A DNA stretch of 15,958 nucleotides from the NCBI GenBank assembly GCA_900553885.1, contig USFD01000073.1, positions 1 to 15,958 on the forward strand, given 5' to 3'. The translations under genes and the position numbers were made by a program. The stretch is from an uncultured Ruminococcus sp. GTDB lineage: Bacteria > Bacillota > Clostridia > Lachnospirales > Lachnospiraceae. The notes below the pieces were generated by a model, which was given only the letters and a program-made list of their open reading frames with translations, searched no databases and had not been told where the DNA came from. Positions 1 through 6,194 of the stretch are shown piece after piece (positions within the stretch are counted from its first letter, which is position 1; each line of letters begins with the position of its first letter).

Positions 1-35
1 GTATCCAAGTATTTTCGTACCTTCTCCAGTCCCAT
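1..35 (-). CDS. Possible 5' end of a further minus-strand gene, cut by the window edge
   Basis: After the hemerythrin stop codon an open frame runs to the window edge. From an ATG at 33-35 it would read MGLEKVRKYLD. This is reminiscent of the N-terminus of YbaK/EbsC-type aminoacyl-tRNA deacylases, but only about eleven codons are visible and the resemblance is from memory. No good ribosome-binding site precedes the ATG (only GGGA, too close), and the same frame stays open a little further upstream. A chance open frame of this length is quite possible, so confidence is low. Confidence 0.25.
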   Translation of the reverse strand, partial: MGLEKVRKYLD

Positions 36-54
36 GTCCCAGATAAATTCAAAT

Positions 55-477
55 TTACAGCCGCTCACTATTGGTATTCATATACTTATATTCTGCCACC
101 GAGCGGTCAAATGTCTTGATGTGGCCATACAGCCATTCAATTACATTTCTGTTGACCTGCTCAACAAATGCGTTGGACGGTCCTTCTTCTTCTTCCAGCA
201 TATTATAAAGATCTTTTACTACTTCACGAAGTTTGTCGTGTTCTTTTTTATGTGCCTCAATTCCCGGATATCCGATCTCTTCCTGCAGTTTTTCCTCTTC
301 ACCGAAATGGAATTCTGTGTAATCTGCCAGATAATCCAGCGTCGTTATCGCTACTCTTTTATCATTGCCGTTCTCACAGCTATCCAGAAGCTTGTTGATC
401 TTTTCGATCAGTTCTTTATGCTGTCCGTCGATCATCTCATTTCCTGTTACCAGATTGTCGTCAAATACTGCTCTCAT
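55..477 (-). CDS. Bacteriohemerythrin (oxygen-binding di-iron protein)
   Basis: A single-domain cytoplasmic hemerythrin of 140 residues. All seven di-iron ligands expected for the family can be placed: H20, H57 with E61 (HFGEE), H76 with H80 (HKKEH), H119 and D124 (HIKTFD). Length is normal for free-standing bacteriohemerythrins, which bind O2 reversibly and are thought to deliver or scavenge oxygen; in an anaerobe a protective or oxygen-sensing role is an inference. The frame is open to 504, but ATG 477 is chosen because an AGGAGG box lies nine bases upstream (487-492) and the protein then begins at the usual point before the first helix. The start lies inside the last codons of nudC (17-base overlap), so the two are probably translationally coupled. 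Identification is firm; the physiological role is not. Confidence 0.93.
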   Translation of the reverse strand: MRAVFDDNLVTGNEMIDGQHKELIEKINKLLDSCENGNDKRVAITTLDYLADYTEFHFGEEEKLQEEIGYPGIEAHKKEHDKLREVVKDLYNMLEEEEGPSNAFVEQVNRNVIEWLYGHIKTFDRSVAEYKYMNTNSERL

Positions 478-1327
478 ACTTTGATTCCTCCTGTGCTTCT
501 TCATTTTTAAACTTCATAATCATCTCATTGGTAAGACTGTCTCTGGACGGTTCCACCGGAATCTCCTCCCGCTCAAACCACTCGGCAAGCGCAAGTTCCT
601 CCCGGTCAAGAGTGATCTCATCTGTTCCGTCCAGATCACAGTAAAATCCCATCAGCAGTGTGTCGCTGAAAGACCACGGCTGGCTCTTATAATACCGGAT
701 ATTTTTCACCTTCAGCCCCACTTCTTCCATCACTTCCCGCTTCACAGTCTCCTCCAGTGTCTCGCCGATCTCGGCAAACCCTGCCAGAAGCGCGTATTTT
801 TTATAGGTCCGTCCGGCATATTTTGACATCAGTATTCTGCTGCCGTCTGTCACACCTATAATAACTGCGGGACAGATTTTAGGGTAAACCATATTGCCGC
901 ACTCCCTGCAGCGGAGCATTCGCTCTTTTCCGTCCTGCTCAAGAAGACGGCCGCAGCGTCCACAGTATTTATGATCCCTGTACCAGATATAAAGCTGATA
1001 GCCTGTAATTCCTGCAAAAGCTCTGTACTGGGGATCTGCGCGCCTGAAAATCTCTGTATTTTCCATTGTAAATTTCGACAGAGGTTCCCTGCTGATCTCC
1101 TCAACCAGATAATACCGTTCCCCGTCTATGGAAAACAGATACCTGTAGTCTCTGTAGATTTCCTCATTCAGCCGCTCCAGATCACGGAATTTGGGAAAGG
1201 TTATCCTATCTGCCGTCCGTTTCAGAAGAGCTGTGTGCTCCTCATAATACAGAGCTATACTGTCCCTGTCCGGGGGAACCGGACGGTACTGGTTATTATA
1301 GCAATGAGGGTGTATATCCTGAATCAT
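461..1327 (-). CDS. nudC: NADH pyrophosphatase, NudC-type Nudix hydrolase with zinc ribbon
   Basis: A 288-residue Nudix hydrolase of the NudC family, which splits NAD(H) into NMN(H) and AMP and in some bacteria removes NAD caps from RNA. Domain order matches the family: an N-terminal beta domain (about 1-115), a four-cysteine zinc ribbon (C122, C125, C140, C143), then the Nudix box (G183 to L205: GFAEIGE, then REVMEEVGL). It is followed by SQPWSF at 215-220, the family-specific motif that separates NADH pyrophosphatases from other Nudix enzymes. Start ATG 1327 has AGGAGA eight bases upstream. It lies 72 bases after the lspA stop, with a strong hairpin between, and its 3' end overlaps the hemerythrin start. 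Pairing with an O2-binding protein hints at a redox or NAD housekeeping context, but that is inference. Whether RNA decapping is a real activity here cannot be judged. Confidence 0.93.
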   Translation of the reverse strand: MIQDIHPHCYNNQYRPVPPDRDSIALYYEEHTALLKRTADRITFPKFRDLERLNEEIYRDYRYLFSIDGERYYLVEEISREPLSKFTMENTEIFRRADPQYRAFAGITGYQLYIWYRDHKYCGRCGRLLEQDGKERMLRCRECGNMVYPKICPAVIIGVTDGSRILMSKYAGRTYKKYALLAGFAEIGETLEETVKREVMEEVGLKVKNIRYYKSQPWSFSDTLLMGFYCDLDGTDEITLDREELALAEWFEREEIPVEPSRDSLTNEMIMKFKNEEAQEESKYESSI

Positions 1328-1346
1328 AATCCCATTCTCCTGCGCA

Positions 1347-1383
1347 GGCCCGCAGGCAGAGTAAAATGTCCTGCCTGCGGGCC
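1347..1383 (-). terminator. Strong hairpin between lspA and nudC (not a canonical terminator)
   Basis: A perfect 13-bp GC-rich inverted repeat: GGCCCGCAGGCAG at 1347-1359 and its complement at 1371-1383, with an 11-base loop. On the minus strand, the direction of the flanking genes, no U-tract follows; the nudC ribosome-binding site follows almost at once. On the plus strand it is followed by a weak T-rich stretch. It may be a partial terminator, or a processing or stability element that lowers nudC-hemerythrin expression relative to lspA. The hairpin is certain; the function is not. Confidence 0.5.
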
Positions 1384-1399
1384 ATACTTTTCTTCCTGT

Positions 1400-1903
1400 C
1401 TATGATACCATACTTTTCTCTGTTTTCCTATTTTTTCTTTTATCCCGGGTAAAAAACGCAGCTGCCGCAAGAATCACACTCCCGGCGAAGATAAAAAAAT
1501 CTGCCAGGTTATATGTAATCGCCGACAGCTTCCTGCCCCTGCATTTCACACCGATGTAGTCCACAACGCCGCCTCTTGTCCAGCGGTCAAAGGTATTGCT
1601 CCATGCCCCCGCCAAAAGGAAGGCAAGTCCCTGCTTCCGGAAAAAATGCTTCTTTCGGAACAGAACTGCCGCCTGAGCCGCTGTCACTGCCAGAGCCGCT
1701 GAAACAGAAAGCACTTTTACAGCTTCCGGCCTGTCTTCAAGTATATTCAGGCACATTCCTTTATTTTCAGCCCTTCTCAGAACAATCCTGTCTGTAAGAC
1801 GCCTTTCTTCACCCGGTTCCAGATTCTGCACTATATATGATTTAAGCCCCTGATCCAGAGCAATCAGAACGACACTTTCCCCGGCATACCACAATTTCTT
1901 CAT
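1400..1903 (-). CDS. lspA: Divergent lipoprotein signal peptidase (signal peptidase II family)
   Basis: A 167-residue membrane protein with LspA architecture: first membrane segment with the LDQGLK motif (16-21, compare LDQxTK), an AENKGMCLNIL region where typical enzymes have an N-x-G-x-A-F type motif, and further hydrophobic segments at about 64-82, 91-104 and 131-151. Both aspartates of the catalytic dyad can be placed: D115 in NTFDRWTRGGVVDYIG and D135 in YNLADFFIFAG. The family cleaves the signal peptide from diacylglyceryl-modified prolipoproteins at the membrane. The tail (152-167) is strongly basic. Sequence around the conserved Asn/Gly motif and the central loop is unusual, so it may be a secondary LspA paralogue with a narrower substrate set. 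The ribosome-binding site is weak. It lies 25 bases downstream of the zinc-ribbon gene, probably in the same transcript. Confidence 0.82.
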   Translation of the reverse strand: MKKLWYAGESVVLIALDQGLKSYIVQNLEPGEERRLTDRIVLRRAENKGMCLNILEDRPEAVKVLSVSAALAVTAAQAAVLFRKKHFFRKQGLAFLLAGAWSNTFDRWTRGGVVDYIGVKCRGRKLSAITYNLADFFIFAGSVILAAAAFFTRDKRKNRKTEKSMVS

Positions 1904-1928
1904 TCTTTTCCGTCCTGTAAAATATTTT

Positions 1929-2570
1929 TTAATCTTTTAATTTATCTGCTGCCTTCTCTGCTTTTTCTGCAGCTTTTCCGGCAAGATCATCTACTTTTCC
2001 TGCTGCCTTTTCCGCCATTTCGGAAGTCATTTTTGCCGCCTTTTCTGCCATCTCGCCTGCTTTTTTCGCGGCTTTTCCTGCTTTTTCTGCTACAGTTTTT
2101 GCCGCGTCTGCTGCCTTTTCTTTCATATCATCAGATATCACACTGTCGTCTTCCACGCTCTCGTTTTCTTCATCCTCTCCGTCCTCTACTTCGCCTTCCC
2201 AGACCTCTTTCTCGGCTTTTGCACCGCAGTAGGGACAGAATGTCATATCTTTTCCAACCATCTTTCCGCAGGACTGACATTCAAATGCGCCTTTCAGTTC
2301 TGCAATCTTTTTATTATATCTCTTCATACCGGCTTCGCGGCTACTTATAGACTGGCACAGAGACTCCGCCTCTTCGCTGACTTCTCCTCCTGCTGCATAA
2401 CTGTCATAAATCATGCGTCCCATTTCCATAAGATCCACAGCATTTTCTCTTGCGAGTCTGCGTACCTTGCTTTTCAGCCTCTGAATTTCAATAGCTTCAC
2501 CGGCTTTATTGGTCACTGTCTCCGCTGTTTCGCCAAGGCGTTTCCCCAGATCTTCAAAAAAATCCTTCAT
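1929..2570 (-). CDS. Zinc-ribbon protein with Ala/Lys/Glu-rich helical repeat tail
   Basis: A 213-residue soluble protein with three visible parts. Residues 1-95 are helical and basic. A four-cysteine zinc ribbon follows (C98, C101, C112, C115; CQSCG and CPYCG). Then comes an acidic linker (about 119-148) and a low-complexity tail (149-213) built of AEKA/AGKA-type units such as AEKAGKAAKKAGEMAEKAAK. This is an amphipathic, LEA- or apolipoprotein-like helix pattern with no hydrophobic membrane segment. I know no function for it; similar zinc-ribbon proteins are annotated as hypothetical in clostridia. The repeats give a strikingly pyrimidine-rich plus strand. Start ATG 2570 has GGGAG about eight bases upstream. 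It is first in the left operon, about 65 bases downstream of a good promoter. A role as a regulatory scaffold, or in binding nucleic acid or membranes, is conjecture. Confidence 0.85.
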   Translation of the reverse strand: MKDFFEDLGKRLGETAETVTNKAGEAIEIQRLKSKVRRLARENAVDLMEMGRMIYDSYAAGGEVSEEAESLCQSISSREAGMKRYNKKIAELKGAFECQSCGKMVGKDMTFCPYCGAKAEKEVWEGEVEDGEDEENESVEDDSVISDDMKEKAADAAKTVAEKAGKAAKKAGEMAEKAAKMTSEMAEKAAGKVDDLAGKAAEKAEKAADKLKD

Positions 2571-2642
2571 CTTTTCTTCTCCCTTCTTTTCCCTTTCAGC
2601 AAAGGAATCTATCCGTCAGAAACTCCGGGTTTCATACATCTT

Positions 2643-2670
2643 ATTATACCCTATTACAGGCCAACTTCAA
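2643..2670 (-). promoter_or_regulatory. Sigma-A-type promoter of the left minus-strand operon
   Basis: Read on the minus strand: a -35 box TTGAAG (2665-2670), a 16-base spacer and a perfect -10 box TATAAT (2643-2648). Transcription would start near 2636, leaving a leader of about 65 bases before the zinc-ribbon gene. The -10 box is perfect and the -35 box matches 4 of 6 consensus bases. Confidence 0.75.
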
Positions 2671-2746
2671 CAAAATCGATTTTTTTTCATACTTTTTTAA
2701 GTATCTGTCTGCTCATTTCTGCTTCCTGTATCTGGTCCGTCGGCGG

Positions 2747-2782
2747 CCGGATCCGGAAGAAGATCCGGTATATTTTTTCCGG
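2747..2782 (+). promoter_or_regulatory. Candidate transcription attenuator in the leader of the subtilase gene
   Basis: CCGGATC (2747-2753) pairs perfectly with GATCCGG (2762-2768) across an 8-base loop and is followed by TATATTTTTT (2769-2778), the layout of an intrinsic terminator. It ends about 40 bases before the protease start. A competing stem is possible: CCGGAAGAA (2753-2761) with TTTTTCCGG (2774-2782), one G-U pair, which would sequester the T-tract and break the terminator. Two exclusive structures upstream of a gene suggest attenuation or riboswitch-like control, but the ligand, protein or even the upstream plus-strand promoter is not evident. It could also simply stop readthrough arriving on the plus strand. 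Confidence 0.45.
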
Positions 2783-2819
2783 GAAATTCATATATTTGAG
2801 AAAAACAATGAGGTTTGAT

Positions 2820-4526
2820 ATGCCAGATCTTGAAACATGCCGGCAGCATATTCTGTCAGAAGACTACCGGGATTTTATCGGAAACCATGTGCGTACGCCG
2901 TTTTTTCAAAGTATCATGCGGGACGGACAATGCGAGCAGGACGCCGGTTTTGACTATAAATGTTTCTATCTGCCCGCAGAACTTACAGGCCCTGTCAGTC
3001 TGTCCCGTTTCTCCTACAATTCCATTCCGAAATGCTTCACGCCTACCAGCATGGAAACACTGAATCAGACCGGAATTCTTCCGGTTCAGAACTATCCGAC
3101 TCTTCAGCTGAAAGGGAAAGGAATCCTGATCGGTTTTCTGGACAGCGGCATCGACTATATGAATCCGGTATTCCGGAATCTGGATGGCACCACCAGAATT
3201 GCCGCGATCTGGGATCAGACAGTACAGAGCGGCTCTCCTCCGGAAGGTTTTGCATACGGAACAGAATTTACGGAAGAACAGATTAATGAAGCACTGAAAG
3301 AGGAAAATCCACTCTCTGTCGTGCCTTCCTCTGATGACACCGGTCACGGAACCTATACTGCCAGCCTGGCTGCCGGGTCCGGAAGCCCTCAGGAACAGTT
3401 TCTTGGGGCAGCGCCTGAAGCATCCATTGCAGTCGTCAAGCTGAAACAGGCCAAACAGTACTTAAGAGATTACTATTTCATACCGGACAGCGCTGTCTGC
3501 TATCAGGAAACTGATCTGATGCTTGGGCTGAAATATTTAAATGATCTGGCCGACACTCTGAAGCTCCCCCTGGTAGTCTGCATCACAGTAGGCTCCAGTA
3601 TGGGAGGACATATCGGGACGCTTCCGCTCTCCTACCTGATTGAAGGCTACAGCACAAGAGCAAATCATATCACTGTAATCGGTACAGGCAATGAGGCGGA
3701 CAAAAGGCATCACTATTTCAATACAATAGCTGATATGTCCGACAGAAAAAGCGTGGAAATCCGGGTTGGAGAAAATGTTACCGGTTTTTCTCTGGAATTG
3801 TGGACTGATATTCCGAATATTCTGTCCATATCCATCCTGTCCCCCTCCGGAGAAAACACATCACGCATTCCCTTCCGGGTCGGCGCCAGTGCGGAGGTTG
3901 ACTTTCTTTTTGAACGGACAAAAGTTTCTGTCGATTACCGGCTTCTGGTAGAAAAATCAACTTCTGAACTGATATTTTTCCGTTTTGACGCCCCTGCCCC
4001 CGGTATCTGGAAAATCATAATTGAACCGCTGACACTGGCAGACGGACAGTTTCACATGTGGCTTCCTGTAACAGAATTTCTCAGCGGGGAAGTCTATTTT
4101 CTGGAACCGGATCCTTACTATACGCTGACCAATCCGGCCACTGCAGAAAGTCCGATTATTGTATCCTACTATAATGGAAATACAGATGCACTCTCGCAGG
4201 CATCCGGACGGGGCTATACCCGCTTCCAGCAGATCAATCCAAATATTGCGGCGCCGGGCGTAGACGTAACAGGCGCTCTGCCCGGAGGCAGATTTGCCCC
4301 CCGGACCGGTGCCAGCGTGGCGGCGTCCATTACCGCCGGAGCCATTGCTCTTATGCTGGAATGGCTTCTGAGCTATGAAAATGTTCCCGGTATAGATTCC
4401 TACCAGATAAAAAGCCTGCTGATTCTGGGAACCGTACGGCCGAAAACCATGGAGTACCCTAACCGGGAATGGGGATACGGACAGCTCAACCTTTACAACA
4501 CCTTTGAGACAATACGGCAATTATAA
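2820..4526 (+). CDS. S8 family serine protease, Csp-like subtilase
   Basis: A cytoplasmic-type subtilase of about 568 residues with no signal peptide or membrane segment. With the start at 2820 the catalytic triad is D108 (GFLDSGID), H176 (DTGHGT) and S499 (TGASVAAS), and the oxyanion asparagine is N291 (GTGNE), so it looks active. The motif around the serine is GAS rather than the usual GTS. Between N291 and S499 lies an insert of roughly 200 residues, as in the clostridial Csp proteases (CspA/B/C), whose inserted jelly-roll domain is known; CspB processes the cortex hydrolase precursor pro-SleC during spore germination. No sleC-like gene is nearby, so a germination role is inference from family only. 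Start choice: ATG 2820 has GAGG six bases upstream; ATG 2808 and TTG 2796 are in-frame alternatives with weaker sites. It is the only long plus-strand gene in the left half. Confidence 0.88.
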   Translation: MPDLETCRQHILSEDYRDFIGNHVRTPFFQSIMRDGQCEQDAGFDYKCFYLPAELTGPVSLSRFSYNSIPKCFTPTSMETLNQTGILPVQNYPTLQLKGKGILIGFLDSGIDYMNPVFRNLDGTTRIAAIWDQTVQSGSPPEGFAYGTEFTEEQINEALKEENPLSVVPSSDDTGHGTYTASLAAGSGSPQEQFLGAAPEASIAVVKLKQAKQYLRDYYFIPDSAVCYQETDLMLGLKYLNDLADTLKLPLVVCITVGSSMGGHIGTLPLSYLIEGYSTRANHITVIGTGNEADKRHHYFNTIADMSDRKSVEIRVGENVTGFSLELWTDIPNILSISILSPSGENTSRIPFRVGASAEVDFLFERTKVSVDYRLLVEKSTSELIFFRFDAPAPGIWKIIIEPLTLADGQFHMWLPVTEFLSGEVYFLEPDPYYTLTNPATAESPIIVSYYNGNTDALSQASGRGYTRFQQINPNIAAPGVDVTGALPGGRFAPRTGASVAASITAGAIALMLEWLLSYENVPGIDSYQIKSLLILGTVRPKTMEYPNREWGYGQLNLYNTFETIRQL

Positions 4527-4558
4527 AGGGATGCTGCAGCGGCAGCATCCCTTTATAA
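4521..4558 (+). terminator. Terminator hairpin overlapping the subtilase stop codon
   Basis: A perfect 17-bp inverted repeat: TTATAAAGGGATGCTGC (4521-4537) and its complement (4542-4558) with a 4-base loop. The left arm contains the last sense codon and the TAA stop of the protease gene. On the plus strand it is followed, after about a dozen bases, by T-rich sequence from 4573. It sits between convergent genes, and its symmetrical arms with terminal A/T runs could also stop minus-strand transcripts from clpX. Confidence 0.75.
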
Positions 4559-4603
4559 ACCGAACCCGGTTTTCTTTGTATTTTCTTCTGTTCTGTTTTT
4601 CTT

Positions 4604-6076
4604 TTATCCGATCTGCGGAACCGCCTGGCCTCTCAGCCGGATCACAGGTCCTCCGGTTCCCTCTATGTATGCCCTTGTTATGGTCACCTCGCCTATACTG
4701 TCATCTTTTGGTATCTCATACATAATATCCAGCATAAACTCTTCTATAATTGCACGGAGCGCACGTGCTCCGGTATCTTTCTTAATTGCCTTTTCCGCAA
4801 TTGCCTCCAGGGCATCATCGTCAAACTCCAGCCGTACCTCATCCAGGGCAAGGAGCTTCTGATACTGTTTGAGAATCGCATTTTTCGGCTCCTTCAGAAT
4901 CTTGACCAGCATATCTTTGTCAAGTCCCTTCAGCGTAAAGATAATAGGCAGACGGCCCAGGAACTCGGGAATCATGCCGAATTTTCTCAGATCTTCTACC
5001 GTCACCTTTGACAGGATATCTTTATCCTGGTCAATTCTGTCCTTCAGCTCTGCATTAAATCCCATGGATGTCTTTTTCTGCAGCCGTTCTTTGATAATGT
5101 CTTCCAGATCCGGAAAGGCGCCGCCGCAGATAAAAAGAATATTCTTGGTATTTACCGTTGTAAGAGGCACCATTGCATTTTTGCTGTTAGCTCCGACCGG
5201 CACTTCCACCTCGCTGCCTTCCAGCAGTTTCAGCATTCCCTGCTGAACGGACTCGCCGCTGACATCCCTCTGATTGGTATTGTGCTTCTTTGCAATCTTA
5301 TCAATCTCATCAATAAATATGATTCCCTGCTCCGCCCGTTCCACATCATTGTCTGCAGCAGCCAGCAGCTTGGAAACGACACTTTCAATGTCATCACCTA
5401 TGTAGCCTGCTTCCGTAAGAGATGTGGCGTCCGTAATCGCCAGAGGAACGTCCAGAAGTCTGGCCAGAGTTTTTACAAGATATGTCTTTCCGCATCCGGT
5501 AGGCCCGATCATCAGCATATTGGATTTTTCAATCTCTATATCGTCCATTGTATCTGTAGCCACACGTTTATAGTGATTGTAAACCGCAACGGACATAGCC
5601 TTCTTTGCATATTCCTGACCTACCACATACTCATCCAGCCTGGCTTTGATCTTATGGGGCGCCGGAATATTCTTCACATCAAGCTGATGGAACTCCTTCG
5701 GCTTTTCCTTTTTCTTCTTGATCTTCTGCTGTTTCGGCTGCATGTTTTCTAGATCAGACATGTTGACAAACTGTACGCCAGGCATATTCATCAGACGGTT
5801 CAGATCCACCGCTCCGCTTGTCATGGCGTCAAAACTCCTCTGCATGCAGTCCGGACACACTGTAATATTATTCGGCAGATCGATCATTCTGCCTGTAACG
5901 CTCTCCGGACGATGACAGATAAAACAGATTTTTTCATATTCATTTTCATTGTCATTATCTTCCTTATCCTCATGCCCGGAAGCGGTAAGCTCATGATTCT
6001 CTTCTTTTTCCGCTCCGTCACCTTTCGGGTCTTTTTTTTCTTCTTCGTCTAATATAATGAAATCGTTATCTGACAT
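4604..6076 (-). CDS. clpX: ClpX-type AAA+ unfoldase with acidic N-terminal extension
   Basis: A 490-residue ClpX homologue, longer than the usual 410-430. An acidic, low-complexity segment (about 9-48) precedes the zinc-binding domain (C51, C54, C74, C77), and a Lys-rich linker (about 113-127) precedes the AAA+ core. The core is complete: Walker A GPTGCGKT (191-198), pore loop GYIG (224-227), Walker B IIFIDEID (252-259), DVSGESVQQG (271-280), a ClpP-docking tripeptide MGF at 338-340 where ClpX has IGF/LGF, GRLP (374-377) and the sensor-2 arginine in TGARALR (435-441). ClpX recognises tagged substrates, unfolds them with ATP and feeds ClpP. Neither clpP, lon nor tig is nearby, so this is likely a second ClpX paralogue with its own adaptor preference. 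Start ATG 6076 has AAGGG about eight bases upstream. Confidence 0.9.
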   Translation of the reverse strand: MSDNDFIILDEEEKKDPKGDGAEKEENHELTASGHEDKEDNDNENEYEKICFICHRPESVTGRMIDLPNNITVCPDCMQRSFDAMTSGAVDLNRLMNMPGVQFVNMSDLENMQPKQQKIKKKKEKPKEFHQLDVKNIPAPHKIKARLDEYVVGQEYAKKAMSVAVYNHYKRVATDTMDDIEIEKSNMLMIGPTGCGKTYLVKTLARLLDVPLAITDATSLTEAGYIGDDIESVVSKLLAAADNDVERAEQGIIFIDEIDKIAKKHNTNQRDVSGESVQQGMLKLLEGSEVEVPVGANSKNAMVPLTTVNTKNILFICGGAFPDLEDIIKERLQKKTSMGFNAELKDRIDQDKDILSKVTVEDLRKFGMIPEFLGRLPIIFTLKGLDKDMLVKILKEPKNAILKQYQKLLALDEVRLEFDDDALEAIAEKAIKKDTGARALRAIIEEFMLDIMYEIPKDDSIGEVTITRAYIEGTGGPVIRLRGQAVPQIG

Positions 6077-6136
6077 AAATAATCCCTTCTTTTACCGTAA
6101 ATTGCAGCCTGCGGCACGCTTCGCAGGTCTGTCCAT

Positions 6137-6165
6137 ATTATAGTATACTTACCCGGATTATACAA
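6137..6165 (-). promoter_or_regulatory. Possible promoter for clpX
   Basis: In the 118-base gap between the P-II-like gene and clpX, the minus strand carries TATAAT (6137-6142) 17 bases after TTGTAT (6160-6165). The -10 box is perfect but the -35 box matches only 3 of 6. A second TATAAT (6157-6162) lies just upstream, without a convincing -35 box. A small CCTGCG/CGCAGG stem follows in the leader. If real, clpX has its own transcript rather than depending on the long upstream operon. Confidence 0.45.
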
Positions 6166-6194
6166 ATGAACTTTTTCTAAAGCAGAACAGATAC

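Noticed and set aside
1935..2130. Repeated TTTTCYGC-like units considered as a CRISPR or tandem non-coding repeat
   Set aside because: Units are short, irregular and in frame; they are explained by the Ala/Lys/Glu repeat of the zinc-ribbon protein.
2630..2695. CATAC-type sequences considered as sporulation sigma-factor -10 boxes for the protease gene
   Set aside because: Two CATAC matches occur, but neither has a convincing -35 element at the right distance, so no sporulation promoter is claimed.
3957..4520. Minus-strand open frame of about 187 codons opposite the subtilase gene
   Set aside because: Antisense to conserved protease sequence including the catalytic serine; no family resemblance and no start signal.
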